Below are positions 1 through 10,145 of a stretch of DNA of 64,000 bases, in pieces. A program made the translations under genes and the position numbers. The DNA is taken from the NCBI RefSeq assembly GCF_000092065.1, contig NC_009360.1, positions 496,001 to 560,000 on the forward strand, given 5' to 3'. Position 1 is the stretch's first letter. Each line of letters opens with the position of its first letter. Source of the DNA: Ostreococcus lucimarinus CCE9901. Taxonomy: Eukaryota; Chlorophyta; Mamiellophyceae; Mamiellales; Bathycoccaceae. Under the pieces are notes generated by a model. That model had not been told where the DNA came from. It did not search any database and saw only the letters and a program-made list of their open reading frames with translations.

Positions 1-116
1 CGATCGACGTACAAAGCGATGCACGAGTCGCATTCAAAGGAGTGAAAACGCTAAGATTTCGAACCTTTGGGTTTCGAACGTTGGCGGTCGTTCGCCGCAC
101 TGCGCGACGGCGACGG

Positions 117-3100
117 ATGTCCATCTTCGGCGCGCCTTCGACGCCCGTCGCGGGCGCGAGCGCGCTTTTCGCGCCCGCGGTGACGACGCCGGCGAACGTC
201 GGTGGGACGCCGCGCGCGACGGACGCGAACGGGGACGATGCGCGACGTAAAAGCGACGGATGGTCGCCGGCGTCGCGGTATCAAAATCTGCTCTCGAGCG
301 TGCGCGCGCTCGAGCACGGACGCGCGAGTGAACGCGATCGAGAGCGCGCGCGGCGGGCGCTGAGGGTGAACGAGACGCGGTTGCGGGAGATGACGTTCTT
401 TGAGGGACGGAACGCGGGAGACGCCGCGCGAGTGGCGAGCGGGCGGGCGACGCTCAGTCACGGGGGCGAGGCGCGGTTGGGGGAGCTGGACGTCGAACAC
501 GCGAGCGCGATCGCGGTGGCGTTGGATTTGAATGAAATAGTGAGCGTTGAACTTATGGTGGGGGCGATAGAGCACGGCGCACCTGCGGATGACGTGGTGC
601 CGGCGGCGATTGGGATTTACATGCGCGAACGCGCCGCGGCGCTCGAGTCGTTGCTGGCGGTGTTGCGATGCGCGGACGGGACGGCGCCGTTGGACGGGGT
701 GATGGATGAAGAATTGAAAGATTACGCGGACGGTTTGTTGCGCGATGGCGCGCTGTTTGCGCGATTAGTGAAGCTCGTCACCGCGCCGCCGCCGGGTGGA
801 CCATTTTTAGTCGCGCCGACCGTGCCGACGCAACACGTCGGCGGGCCATTGGCGCTCGCGGGGCAGCAGCAACAGGCGACGACGTCGTCATCATCACAAG
901 AGCGCTTGCTCGGACCTTTAGACAAGTTAGTAGATATCCGCGGCCGTCCGATCTTACGGCAAGAGTGCGTGGCGCACGAGCGACGACTCGTCGTCGAGTG
1001 CCTGTTCCACTCGGCGCGAGTGTCAACAAGCTTGAGTTCGGAAAATGCGCAAGCACTCTTGGTGTTGGCGGGACGCTCTGCGGAAGCGATGCGAGACCTG
1101 GAGAAGGTTGCGGTGGAAGACATGCCGACGGGTTACGGTACGATTTTTGCCGCGGCTGCGATGTTTACGCCGACGCTATCCGGCGTCGAGGCGGCAGTAC
1201 CGAAGACAGACTTGGCCAAGGCAGTAGCGACAACGATCAACTCCCCGAACGCACCTCCGTTATTTTCATTCGTTCGATTTGCCTGGGCGATCTTAGCGCT
1301 TGATCTCGGTCTAAGCGAAGCCGAGGAGGCCATTAAGGAAAGTCTGAAGAATGACGCGCTCGAAGCCATCGATCTGGTGTTGAAGACTGGAGTTTTCCAA
1401 GACGATCACACTGTCGCGCGGACGCAAAACCTGGAGCTCGTGCACATCATACTTTCGCGATATCTTCATCACAATCTGCGGAAAACATCTTTGCATCGAA
1501 TGCTCACGGATGGTACTGCTGTTAGGGAGCCATTTGTCGAAAACGGGCTCACAATTGAAATCGACGCGGCAAAACCCATGGCGGATGTCTGCTCCGTCTT
1601 TGCCGAGCTGTACAAGCAAGAACCTAAACTCGCAAAGGCATGCGCTGGGTTGAAGAGCTTCCTTGAGATTTCTGGTGATAGCGAGCACTCCGTCGGTTCG
1701 CTCGTCAAGCTTCTCGAGCTTTGCACGACGATAGCTCAAACGAGCGAAGATGCTCGGCGTATTTTTGAGCTCTTACAGCGCAGCCAAGGCGCGGCAAACT
1801 GGGATCGCTTGCTAGGGGCATTAATTGGCTACGTTCAGCGCTTTATGTCGAGCCCCGATGATTTAATCGACGCCGGGGAAGAGTTCGATCCTCGCGAAGG
1901 CGATCCAGAAATGAACGAAGCCGACGCAGAGGGCTTGCGCGCGTATCTCGCCGTGTTCAAGGCGGTGATGGAGAATGCCGAGCGCGCCGAGGCGGCGCAC
2001 TGGCTGATGTGGTTAGAACACAGGATTGGGGCGGCTTTGATGGACGCCTTATTGCAGCTTTACATTAATCCCGTTCCACTGCACCTCAAAGCGGCGCTTC
2101 TCGACGCCATCGGTGCGTTATGCTGGGATCAAAACACCGCGTTTGACGTTTGGCAACTGCTCGACCAGGCTGGCATATTGCCGAACCCTATGCAAACAGG
2201 CTTGTTGCAAACGGCGACTTCGCAGCGTTCGGATGTCTCCTATATATACTCTATGATCGAGACGCACGAGCACAAGTACGAGAGCACCACTGGGTGGCTG
2301 CGATTGATTGGTAAACTTTTAGCGATGACGAGAGACATCGAAAACGGTCCTTGCGCCGATGGTGGTAGCCCATCGTGGTTCCACACTCGGTTCATTCGGG
2401 ATAGGCTTTTGGGGGAGTTGGGTACGCGAGTGCACGTCGACCAAACGGAGCGATGGGTCATGGCGCGCGACTGCGTCGATCACTTGCTCTTCATGTTGCG
2501 TTTGTACGAAGACACCATGATCTCATCCTTCACGGTCGAGGACGTGGATTCGGCGAGTTTGGATGCGCCACTTGCTATTGGTTACGGTGAACCGTCCAGT
2601 GTGCTCGCCCTTCGAAGTGCGGAGCACACGCGAGGCGACGTCGAGCGCCCCAGCACGCCGGGTGCTGATATCCTCACCGACTTTTTGACATCTGGATCAA
2701 CCTGTCAAATGGTGATGAACATTCTCTCCATCGGTGCCGAGTCGCTGAGTTTTGAGCGTCACGCGCGTCACGGTGATGCGTTGGAAGATTGCGTTCTGGG
2801 CGCGTTGCAACTTTTGGATTACATCCTTTCTATCGATCAGCGCGCGGTCGCAAAATTGCGCGCCAAGCACAAGGATGCAGTTTTTTATCGCACTTTAGAT
2901 GAGGTGCTCTCGGCAGACATGACGCAGATGGCGAACATCCTGGGGTACGTTCAGTACAAGTATAACCCGGAGATCACATACACGGCGTTGAAAATATTGC
3001 GCGTGCTCTGTCAACGAGTCGAGCACATCGTTGCGTTGCTTCCACCGGCGTCGCGTGCCGCCATCGTCGAGGGCTGCGCGAGCTGCTTGGAGCTTGCGTT

Positions 3101-6100
3101 CGCGATGGTGCCTCCGGGAGACGAAGAAATTCCTCTCGAGGAAAGCGCTTCGAGTGCGGTCGACTGTGCAACATTAGTTTTCGAACTGTTGCATGAAAAT
3201 CTCGAACGCGCTGGTGCGAATATGTCTCACCTGCTGCTCGGTTTTGACATCACGGGCGCATCGAGCGAAATCGAGGTTTCACCGTTCACTGAGTTCAACT
3301 GTTTGAGCGTCATACTCGAACTTCTTGAAGCAGCGCCACCGTCAATGCACGCGAGCGTCGTCTTGCCGTATCAAGCACCGGAGCTCGCGGCAGATCTTTT
3401 ACAGCGTTTGGCGACGTGCAAATCGACGGCGCCGCCTACCTTGGCTCTTCTCGAGCAATGGCCGCCGCACGCGCCAACGTTGGCGTTGTCTGATTTGCTC
3501 TCCGATGCGTTACGCACCGAGCTTCCAAAGGAGCCATCGAAGAGGCGATCGGTGATGCACCATCGCTCGAGCATTTTGCGCTTATGTGCAGAAGTTCTCG
3601 AGGTTGAGGCACCGCCAGCGAAGGGCCGAGTACCGGAAATGGCGCCAACGCTGGTGTTGGATATCATGAATGTGTTGTTGGACAACGGGCGCGAGGGTCT
3701 TGGTGCATACACACATGATCCCAACGTAGAGCACGGGCAGTTCGCTGTTCTGGAATTGCCGAAGAGCGTCACCCAATTGTCGGAGACGAGCACCGAGCTC
3801 GCACTTTTGGCGAGCTTTGGCGACGACGTGAATGAAATGAGAGAAGAGCTTTCGGCGACACAGCTTTTGGACGATTCCAGAAATGTCGCTGAAGGTGGTA
3901 TCATGACAACCAGTCGGCGGGGAGACAAGGTAATTGATGCAAGCGTCGTGAGAGCGAAGCTTCAGGCAGAGTGCAGGCGACTTGACTCTGAGTCGCACCA
4001 CATGCATGGTGTGAGACAAGACGCGATGGAATTCGTGAAGAGCCGTCGCGAGCGCGCAATCAACGCTACTTTGCGCATTGTCGAAGCTCGCAACAGTGTG
4101 ATCGAGGATGCCACGGCTAGATCCGAAATATTCCTCGCCTGGGAGAAGCTCGTCACTCTCGCAGTGTCCCGAGGTTTGTCCAGCATCGTGACCTATTTCG
4201 ATTTGCGAAACGCGTCTGTGACGACGGCGGCGGTTGACGACAGTCCCTTGAGCTCGCACAGCATTCTCTTCGAACTCGTTGATGGCATCTTAAGTGGCTT
4301 GTGTGAAGCCGAACCTTTTGGTGGTGGCTCTGACAGTGCCAAAGCGGCGCCGTTTTGTCGTCTGGTCCATGTCATTGTTTCACAGCTTCGTCAGCTTGGG
4401 GAACAGGATCGCGCGAAGGGCAACACGAGCGCCGTGCTTGCGCCGTCCAAGTGCCGAGCCTTGCTCCGTAGTCTGATTGCATCGATGCTCCATCGTACCC
4501 CCGTCCCTCAAGTGTCCCGTTTGGACATAATCAGCGCTTTACTAGACTATCTGGCATACTGCAGGCCTGACACTGACGGCGTCAGCCCAGTTACAAAGCA
4601 AGGTCAAGCCGTCGCCGGAACGAGCGTGGCGTTCTCGCAGGTGATGGACATTGATATCGAGAAGGGTAACGCCGCTATCATTCAACGCGATGCAACTGCG
4701 CTCGTTGATTTGATTTCGCGCGATGCCAAAGAAGGCTCGAATGACACGAAAGCGATTACCTTGGGGGCGCTCGAGGCCATGGTGGCGGTGTGTTCGGGCA
4801 CGGGCGTCGGCGGCATCGAAGTTTTGCTTTTGCAAAACGACATCGCAAAGTCGTGCTTGCGCGAATTAGAGTGTGTTTCGATGCCAGATTTGGTCTTGAA
4901 CACGCCGCGCGCTGCGGCGCATTCCAAAGCGATTGAAGCGTCGCTTTCTCTCTTGCTCCGAATGGCGCAAAGTGAACCGAGTCAAATGGTTGCTCTCGGT
5001 ACCCTCGTGTCGTTGACGCGCTGCCGCGCCATTGATGCGTATGCTGACATACACAGTGCGTCGGCAGCGACGGCGACCATGGCGGTCGATGCGCCGTTTT
5101 CAGATCTACCCATTCCGCGCGCGCGTCATCACAAGCTCTTGGTGAATGTGATTCGTCTCGTCGGTAGTCTTCTTGCCGCCGCGCCGCAACCAAAACCGGT
5201 GCCGTCGCCGACGCTCGGGCAATATCCGGGCGCTATCGTCGAAAGCGATGGCATCCCCGCGGTTATCTCTCAGACGCTTGAATTCGTAGAAGCTCACGCG
5301 GCGGTGATCCATCGCGTGCTTGCGGACCGAGCTTCGCGCCCACATCTCGCAGACTTGGCCGAGCTCGAAGCCACAGTGAACTTGGTGACGAGATTGCTCA
5401 AAGGTCCCGTCTTACCAGATCCAAAGCTGCGACTTCACGGCGCAATGGACGTGCTCACAATGACCGTATGTTCGGAGTCGAACAAATATGTAAAGTACGT
5501 GTCGAAGACGCTCGGAAAATCCTCCGCGGGCGACGACATGATGCTCGCGGCCTCCGATGACTTGCGCGCACTCGACGCCGCGGATCGCATGTGGAGGCGT
5601 TTCATCAGCATAAGAAGCATGATTCTCAGCGTACAACGCGTACTAGTCAATAAGGGTCTCACGAAGTTTACTTTTGCCGCTTCTGATGGCGTTGTTGGAG
5701 ACGAAAGACCGACGGTGCATTTATTCGGCACCGTCGTGATGCGCCTTTCGCTCGAGCTCAGCCAACTCGCCGATGCCAGGCGAGATGCGCTGAAATCGAT
5801 CGATCACTACAAAATTCTGCGCGATGGGAGCGTGACCGAATCCGACTTGCTCGCTCGAGTGGCGCTAGTCGAATCAGACATCCGCACAGTTGTCATCTCT
5901 ACGGAGAACGCTCTCGAGGTGCTGTACGCGCACCTTCAACCTCTAGTGTACAGTGGCGATGACGATAGCTTGGTCGCCCCTTCCATGGAACTGAACGGGG
6001 GTAAAACGCGAACGAGCGAGTTCGGTGTTTTGGCGTCGTTCATGCTCCCCGGGTTACATTCTCTCATCCAATTTGAGAAGTCCACGCTCGGTTTGGACAC

Positions 6101-6191
6101 GGAATTCATCAACATGCTCGCGAGGAGGGTGCGAGATTCACTGGAAACGAGTGACCCGACGGCGCACAGAAATCGATTTGGAATAGCCTAA
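117..6191 (+). CDS. NUP205: Nucleoporin Nup205/Nup192-type scaffold protein
   Basis: Uninterrupted frame of 2,024 codons, the usual size of the Nup205/Nup192/Nup186 family, which builds the inner ring of the nuclear pore. The protein is helical throughout, without catalytic motifs. After a low-complexity Ala/Thr/Pro start, the segment from about residue 55 and the LPSR-less helical stretch near residue 950 (ANILGYVQYKYNPEITYTAL) resemble family members. An in-frame ATG at 42 would add 25 Arg-rich residues, but the ATG at 117 begins a more plausible N-terminus (MSIFGAPSTP). Its 3' end lies 48 bp from the convergent hydrolase gene. Assignment rests on size, helical character and patchy resemblance, so it is good but not certain. 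Confidence 0.85.
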   Translation: MSIFGAPSTPVAGASALFAPAVTTPANVGGTPRATDANGDDARRKSDGWSPASRYQNLLSSVRALEHGRASERDRERARRALRVNETRLREMTFFEGRNAGDAARVASGRATLSHGGEARLGELDVEHASAIAVALDLNEIVSVELMVGAIEHGAPADDVVPAAIGIYMRERAAALESLLAVLRCADGTAPLDGVMDEELKDYADGLLRDGALFARLVKLVTAPPPGGPFLVAPTVPTQHVGGPLALAGQQQQATTSSSSQERLLGPLDKLVDIRGRPILRQECVAHERRLVVECLFHSARVSTSLSSENAQALLVLAGRSAEAMRDLEKVAVEDMPTGYGTIFAAAAMFTPTLSGVEAAVPKTDLAKAVATTINSPNAPPLFSFVRFAWAILALDLGLSEAEEAIKESLKNDALEAIDLVLKTGVFQDDHTVARTQNLELVHIILSRYLHHNLRKTSLHRMLTDGTAVREPFVENGLTIEIDAAKPMADVCSVFAELYKQEPKLAKACAGLKSFLEISGDSEHSVGSLVKLLELCTTIAQTSEDARRIFELLQRSQGAANWDRLLGALIGYVQRFMSSPDDLIDAGEEFDPREGDPEMNEADAEGLRAYLAVFKAVMENAERAEAAHWLMWLEHRIGAALMDALLQLYINPVPLHLKAALLDAIGALCWDQNTAFDVWQLLDQAGILPNPMQTGLLQTATSQRSDVSYIYSMIETHEHKYESTTGWLRLIGKLLAMTRDIENGPCADGGSPSWFHTRFIRDRLLGELGTRVHVDQTERWVMARDCVDHLLFMLRLYEDTMISSFTVEDVDSASLDAPLAIGYGEPSSVLALRSAEHTRGDVERPSTPGADILTDFLTSGSTCQMVMNILSIGAESLSFERHARHGDALEDCVLGALQLLDYILSIDQRAVAKLRAKHKDAVFYRTLDEVLSADMTQMANILGYVQYKYNPEITYTALKILRVLCQRVEHIVALLPPASRAAIVEGCASCLELAFAMVPPGDEEIPLEESASSAVDCATLVFELLHENLERAGANMSHLLLGFDITGASSEIEVSPFTEFNCLSVILELLEAAPPSMHASVVLPYQAPELAADLLQRLATCKSTAPPTLALLEQWPPHAPTLALSDLLSDALRTELPKEPSKRRSVMHHRSSILRLCAEVLEVEAPPAKGRVPEMAPTLVLDIMNVLLDNGREGLGAYTHDPNVEHGQFAVLELPKSVTQLSETSTELALLASFGDDVNEMREELSATQLLDDSRNVAEGGIMTTSRRGDKVIDASVVRAKLQAECRRLDSESHHMHGVRQDAMEFVKSRRERAINATLRIVEARNSVIEDATARSEIFLAWEKLVTLAVSRGLSSIVTYFDLRNASVTTAAVDDSPLSSHSILFELVDGILSGLCEAEPFGGGSDSAKAAPFCRLVHVIVSQLRQLGEQDRAKGNTSAVLAPSKCRALLRSLIASMLHRTPVPQVSRLDIISALLDYLAYCRPDTDGVSPVTKQGQAVAGTSVAFSQVMDIDIEKGNAAIIQRDATALVDLISRDAKEGSNDTKAITLGALEAMVAVCSGTGVGGIEVLLLQNDIAKSCLRELECVSMPDLVLNTPRAAAHSKAIEASLSLLLRMAQSEPSQMVALGTLVSLTRCRAIDAYADIHSASAATATMAVDAPFSDLPIPRARHHKLLVNVIRLVGSLLAAAPQPKPVPSPTLGQYPGAIVESDGIPAVISQTLEFVEAHAAVIHRVLADRASRPHLADLAELEATVNLVTRLLKGPVLPDPKLRLHGAMDVLTMTVCSESNKYVKYVSKTLGKSSAGDDMMLAASDDLRALDAADRMWRRFISIRSMILSVQRVLVNKGLTKFTFAASDGVVGDERPTVHLFGTVVMRLSLELSQLADARRDALKSIDHYKILRDGSVTESDLLARVALVESDIRTVVISTENALEVLYAHLQPLVYSGDDDSLVAPSMELNGGKTRTSEFGVLASFMLPGLHSLIQFEKSTLGLDTEFINMLARRVRDSLETSDPTAHRNRFGIA

Positions 6192-6239
6192 AGATAGCCA
6201 TTTTGATACAATACAGCAGCTAGTTCTACAACGCACGTT

Positions 6240-7346
6240 CTACAGCGCATTATTGCCTTTAAACCTGTTCGAGTACTTCAACATGAAGGATTCGGCGGCG
6301 AGTCGACACCGCATCGGTTCGAGAGCCTTTTGCCCGCGCTCGTCGGCGTTTTTGCGCGTCAAGTACTCTATGACGGCTGGAGTGACTCGTTTTCGAACCC
6401 ACTTCATCACGGGCAGCACGACGTGTTGCTCGGCATCGTACGTGTTGTGCTCACACCCTTCTTGCACGAACAAATTCATGGACGCCGGTCGCGTCGGTTC
6501 GCCCTCGGCTCTGGCCTCGTTCGCCACGCGCATGGCCTCGAGTAAGTTTTGAGAATGCGAAAACGGAATCACGGTGTCTTTGTCTCCGTGCATCACCAGC
6601 ACTGGACATTCCACTTCCGCGAGGTTCTCCCGGTTATTCCACCTATCGGCGAGCAAGTAACTCGCCGTCGCGCCGATGTACCCGCTCGCGACGTCGCGAA
6701 TGGACGTGTACGGGCTCTGGAGCACCAAACCCGCGGGCGGTCCCCCCTGTGCGCACATCATTCGCGTGATCCAACACGCCGGTCCTGTGCCGATGGATCG
6801 ACCCATTATGATCATTCTCGACTGCGAAACGTTGAGATACTTTACGCAATACTTCACCGTAGCCTTGACGACGGCGTTGACGCTCTCCTCGTGCGCGACG
6901 CCTTCGGTGACGCCGTACCCTGGAAACTCCGGCACGATGACGTGTGCCTTCAGCCCGACCGCGATCTTCGTCGCCTCCATCGCGCAATCTCCCACATCGC
7001 ACGCGTTCCCGTGCGCGTACACCACGAAGTACTCTCCCGCGCACCTGTCGTCTCCGTTCGTCGCCCCCTTGGTTCGCATGATTCGCAGCGCGCACGTCGT
7101 CATCCCATCGCTCGTCCGTCCGTCCCCGACCGCGCTCGACCCTCCGCACGACGTGTGCGCCCTTCGTTCGCGAATCTCCAGCGCCACCAGCGTCCGTCTG
7201 TACGTCACGCTCGCGTCGATCGGATCCGCGACGTCGCCCGCGAACGGCGCGCCTCGCCAATCGTACGACGCCGCGCCCCCCTCGAGCGCCCTTCCCGGAA
7301 ACATCACCCATCGCACCGGATCCGCCCGCGCGCGCATCCACGTCAT
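6240..7346 (-). CDS. ABHD17-like alpha/beta hydrolase (serine hydrolase)
   Basis: Alpha/beta hydrolase fold of the ABHD17/FAM108 and bem46 type. The HGN segment (YAHGNACDVGD), the nucleophile elbow GRSIGTG, the acid motif HGDKDTVIP and the His motif GCEHNTYD give a full catalytic triad and oxyanion hole. Animal ABHD17 enzymes depalmitoylate proteins; that role here is inference. The start is uncertain. The ATG at 7346 gives 368 aa beginning just before conserved-looking sequence, while an in-frame ATG at 7652 would add an Arg/Ala/Asp-rich stretch with Ala-Thr-Asp repeats that looks like translated CpG-rich leader. No Cys cluster for palmitoylation is visible near the chosen start. Confidence 0.82.
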   Translation of the reverse strand: MTWMRARADPVRWVMFPGRALEGGAASYDWRGAPFAGDVADPIDASVTYRRTLVALEIRERRAHTSCGGSSAVGDGRTSDGMTTCALRIMRTKGATNGDDRCAGEYFVVYAHGNACDVGDCAMEATKIAVGLKAHVIVPEFPGYGVTEGVAHEESVNAVVKATVKYCVKYLNVSQSRMIIMGRSIGTGPACWITRMMCAQGGPPAGLVLQSPYTSIRDVASGYIGATASYLLADRWNNRENLAEVECPVLVMHGDKDTVIPFSHSQNLLEAMRVANEARAEGEPTRPASMNLFVQEGCEHNTYDAEQHVVLPVMKWVRKRVTPAVIEYLTRKNADERGQKALEPMRCRLAAESFMLKYSNRFKGNNAL

Positions 7347-8184
7347 CGCCGATCCCGTCGCCGTCGCGATCGGCGCCGTCGCCGTCGCCGCGTCGTCGCC
7401 GCGTCTCGTCTCGCGTCTCGCGCCGTCGCGCGCGTCCCGCGTCGGCGCTCCGCGCGCGCGCGCGCGCCGATCGCGCGCGTCCGCGCCGTCGACGACGGCG
7501 CGCGCGCGCCGACGCGCGTCGTCGTCGTCGGCGCGTTGTCCCGTCGGCGGTCGCGACGCGAGCGCGCGCGCGCGCGTCGTCGCGTCCGTCGCGTCGGTCG
7601 CGTCGGTCGCGTCGGTCGCGACGTCGACGCGCGCCGCTCGAACGCGCGCCATCGCGCGACGACGACGAGACGACGACGACGTCGTCGGACGCCGCGTCGG
7701 CGTGCGACGTCGGCGCGCGCGTCGCGCGCGCGTTCGTCGGTCGGTCGCGCTCGCCATCCATCCATCCATCCATCCGACCGACCGACCGATCTCACACAAT
7801 ACCATCTCACAATACGACAAAGCTCACGTACTCTACGCCCACGAATACCAAAGAAGCGACGACGCGCACACGGAAACGCGCGCGGCACAGGACGCGCGCG
7901 CCCGCTCGTCGCGATTGCGCCGCGCGTCGACGCGCCGTCGCGCGCGATGGCGACGCGCGCGCGCGGGAAGGTGCGCGTGCGATGCGGATAAAAATGACGC
8001 GCGTCGTCGTCGACGCGGAGGACGCGGGACGCGCGAGACGACGACGCGAGATGCGCGCGATGGCGCGATTGACGTTGAAGCGCGCGATGGCGGACGCGCG
8101 CGAGGACGGACGACGACGGACGACGATGAGCGGACGCGCGACGGACGCGCGACGGCGAGGGCGGACGATTTGATCGCGCGCGCG
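7347..8184. other. CpG-rich divergent intergenic region
   Basis: About 840 bp between the start codons of the hydrolase (minus) and the cold-shock gene (plus). It is dominated by GCGC/CGTCG runs that keep several frames open on both strands without any recognisable domain. It contains a 9-bp repeat run near 7588-7620 and a tetranucleotide microsatellite at 7754-7789. Part of it may be an N-terminal extension of the hydrolase, and the rest should hold both promoters. I see no RNA gene. Confidence 0.6.
7754..7789. repeat. Compound microsatellite (CCAT)5(CCGA)4
   Basis: Five CCAT units at 7754-7773 are followed directly by four CCGA units at 7774-7789, all exact. It lies about 400 bp upstream of the hydrolase start and about 400 bp upstream of the cold-shock gene start. 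Confidence 0.95.
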
Positions 8185-8750
8185 ATGGCGCGTCGTCGCG
8201 TCGCGCGGCGATGGGAGGGGCGGAGGGGAGGGGTCGTCGATTCCGAGAAAGCGAAAGCTGACGCGATCGCGGGCGAACGTCTCGGAGGCGGGACTGACGC
8301 GCCGCTGCGCGCCGCGACTGCGCAGGTGAAGTGGTTCAACGCGACCAAGGGATTCGGGTTCATCATACCGCACGATGGAAGCGAAGAGATATTCGTGCAT
8401 CAAACGGGGATCTCGTGCGCGGGATTCCGGTCGGTGTGGGAGGTGAGGCTGGAGCGAAAACACCAACCGGCGCAACCGGCGCGCAGGGGCCCCTGGCGTT
8501 TCGCAATTTCGAAATGGAAATATGAACGGTGATCCCGACTGACGGTGGATGCGTTTACGCGCGCGCGCAGGGTGAGGAGGTTGAATACGATGTCGACGAC
8601 ACCGACTTCGCGCCCAAGGCGGTGAACGTGACTGGGCCGGATGGCGTCGCGGTGAAAGGGGCGCCGAGGCGACGGCATCGGAACCGGTTGACGAAGCAGA
8701 AGGCGAAGACCGATACCACGGAACCCACGATCGCGGAGAAAACGGATTGA
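8185..8750 (+). CDS. Cold-shock domain nucleic-acid-binding protein (two exons)
   Basis: Reads only after splicing: exons 8185-8442 and 8571-8750, giving 145 aa. Exon 1 encodes the RNP1 motif KGFGFI and the RNP2-like IFVHQ segment. It ends at FRSVWE, and exon 2 resumes with GEEVEYDV, so the join restores an unbroken cold-shock domain at about residues 49-115. The domain binds single-stranded RNA/DNA and usually acts as an RNA chaperone or translation factor. The tail is basic (RRRHRNRLTKQK). The N-terminal 45 residues are Arg-rich and could be an organelle targeting peptide or simply basic. The ATG at 8185 is the nearest in-frame start; an unseen upstream exon cannot be excluded. Confidence 0.85.
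8443..8570 (+). other. Intron in the cold-shock gene
   Basis: Donor GTGAGG, acceptor GCGCAG, phase 0, 128 bp. A branch-like ACTGAC lies at 8538-8543, 28 nt before the acceptor. Without removal the frame ends at 8532, inside the domain. Confidence 0.88.
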
Positions 8751-8990
8751 GTGATCTGATCGAATCATGAAAATAGTTGTGCGCATCTCCGCGAGAGGAA
8801 ATTTGAATTGACGCATCGTGGCGACGCCCGCGGGGCGCGGCGATACCCGGCGCGTCGCCGGGCGCGCGCGCGCGTTTACGACTTCGACGAGACACCGGCT
8901 TAACCATTAGCACCACCCATGAACACCCTGGCCGTAGCGCCATTCTCGTCGTTAGCACCGCTGACGCGCTCCGTAGACGCTGCTCGGCGC

Positions 8991-8999
8991 ATATAATAA
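8991..8999 (+). promoter_or_regulatory. TATA-like element upstream of the PhyH gene
   Basis: An AT-only ATATAATAA stands out in GC-rich surroundings 86 bp before the ATG at 9077. If it is a TATA box, transcription would start near 9020-9030 and the first ATG met by scanning is at 9077, which favours that start over the in-frame ATG at 9011. Confidence 0.45.
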
Positions 9000-9076
9000 G
9001 CAGAACACGCGTGACTCGACGACGCGATTTTCGCCTCGCGCCGACTGCGCGCGCGGAGCGAGCGGGACGCGACGTC

Positions 9077-10047
9077 ATGACACCACCACCCCAGTCTCGC
9101 GCGCGTCCCGAGCTCCCGTCGACCACACATCGGTCGATGGTAACCGACGAAGTCTTGCGCGAGTTATGCGAGCGTTTTAAGACCAACGGCTACGTCGTCG
9201 TGGAGGATTACCTCGATGATTACGTCGTACGGGCGTGTTTGAACGAATTCGAAACCGTGCTCAGGTGCGCCGACGCGCTGGGTCTACGACGCCGAAAACG
9301 CGTACAGCGACATCAAACTGACGCGTTCATCGCGGGCGCAGGGCGAGAGTCGGGAACGAGGGCGATGAAGATGCGCGTTTCGGTCGATTGGAGGCGCTCG
9401 GTTGCGTGGCGCAGGTGAACGCGCCGCGAGAGGCGGACGCGTACGACGCAAACGTGAACCATCGCGCTCGAGGGCGGTCGAGCGTGTGCGATGCCATCGT
9501 TTCCGAGACGCTGACTCGAAAAGGAGCGATAGGATCGATCGCGATCGCGCTCCTGGGTCACGACGATACGCGACTCTTCAACGACCAGTACGTCGCCAAG
9601 CCGCCGGCGAGAGCAGATTCGGCGCTTCGTGCGTCGTGCTTTGAGTGGCATCGCGACAGCCAGTGGTGTGATGACGGGGAAGATGGTTCAAACGTGCCGT
9701 ATTTGAGTTGTTGGGTCGCGTTGGATGACGTGAGCGAGGAGAACGGGACGCTGCGCATGTTGCCGTATCCGCCAGCGGCGAGCGAGGCGACGCATAGAGA
9801 ACGAGCGAGTGCGTACCCTCCGATGAGTGATTTGCCATCGCCTATGTCCGGAGACGCGTGCGAGGATTGTGGTCGATTGTTGACTATCCGTGCCGGCTCG
9901 GTGGTGTTCTTCAGCGACGTCGTCTTTCACTGCAGCGGCCCGAATCTTAGCGAGTCGATTCGTCGTGCGTGGATGCCGCAGTTTTCTGCGGGTCCCATCG
10001 TGCGCGCAGACGGCTCCCCGGTGAGTCTAGTCGCGCGAATAGAGTAG
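9077..10047 (+). CDS. Phytanoyl-CoA dioxygenase (PhyH) family oxygenase (two exons)
   Basis: Exons 9077-9264 and 9342-10047 give 297 aa. The N-terminal segment (FKTNGYVVVEDYLDD) is the typical PhyH opening. The metal-binding HxD is in FEWHRDSQW, the distal His in VFFSDVVFHCSGPN, and the Arg for 2-oxoglutarate in SIRRAW. These are the features of Fe(II)/2-oxoglutarate dioxygenases of the PhyH group. Family members hydroxylate fatty acyl-CoAs, ectoine, halogenation substrates and others, so the substrate cannot be named. In-frame ATGs at 9011 and 9137 are alternatives; 9077 is the first one after the TATA-like element. Exon 2 is in a different frame from exon 1, and the splice restores continuity. 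Confidence 0.85.
9265..9341 (+). other. Intron in the PhyH gene
   Basis: Donor GTGCGC, acceptor GCGCAG, 77 bp, splitting an Arg codon after its second base. ACTGAC at 9317-9322 lies 20 nt before the acceptor. It is the shortest of the six introns placed in this window. Confidence 0.8.
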
Positions 10048-10145
10048 CGTATATGTGTATTAGCTCATATTGATAGTCTAGAGTATTCGTTTAATCGTCT
10101 ATTTGGTATCGTCGTCATACAAAATTCAAATGCCGCCCTCGTTGA

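Noticed and set aside
7588-7620. Repeated GTCGCGTCG units as a CRISPR-like or regulatory array
   Set aside because: Units are 9 bp, without spacers, and typical of low-complexity CpG-rich DNA in this genome.
8443-9341. Frame breaks in the cold-shock and PhyH genes read as pseudogene frameshifts or selenocysteine sites
   Set aside because: GT-AG introns with ACTGAC branch motifs restore both domains exactly, so splicing is the simpler explanation.
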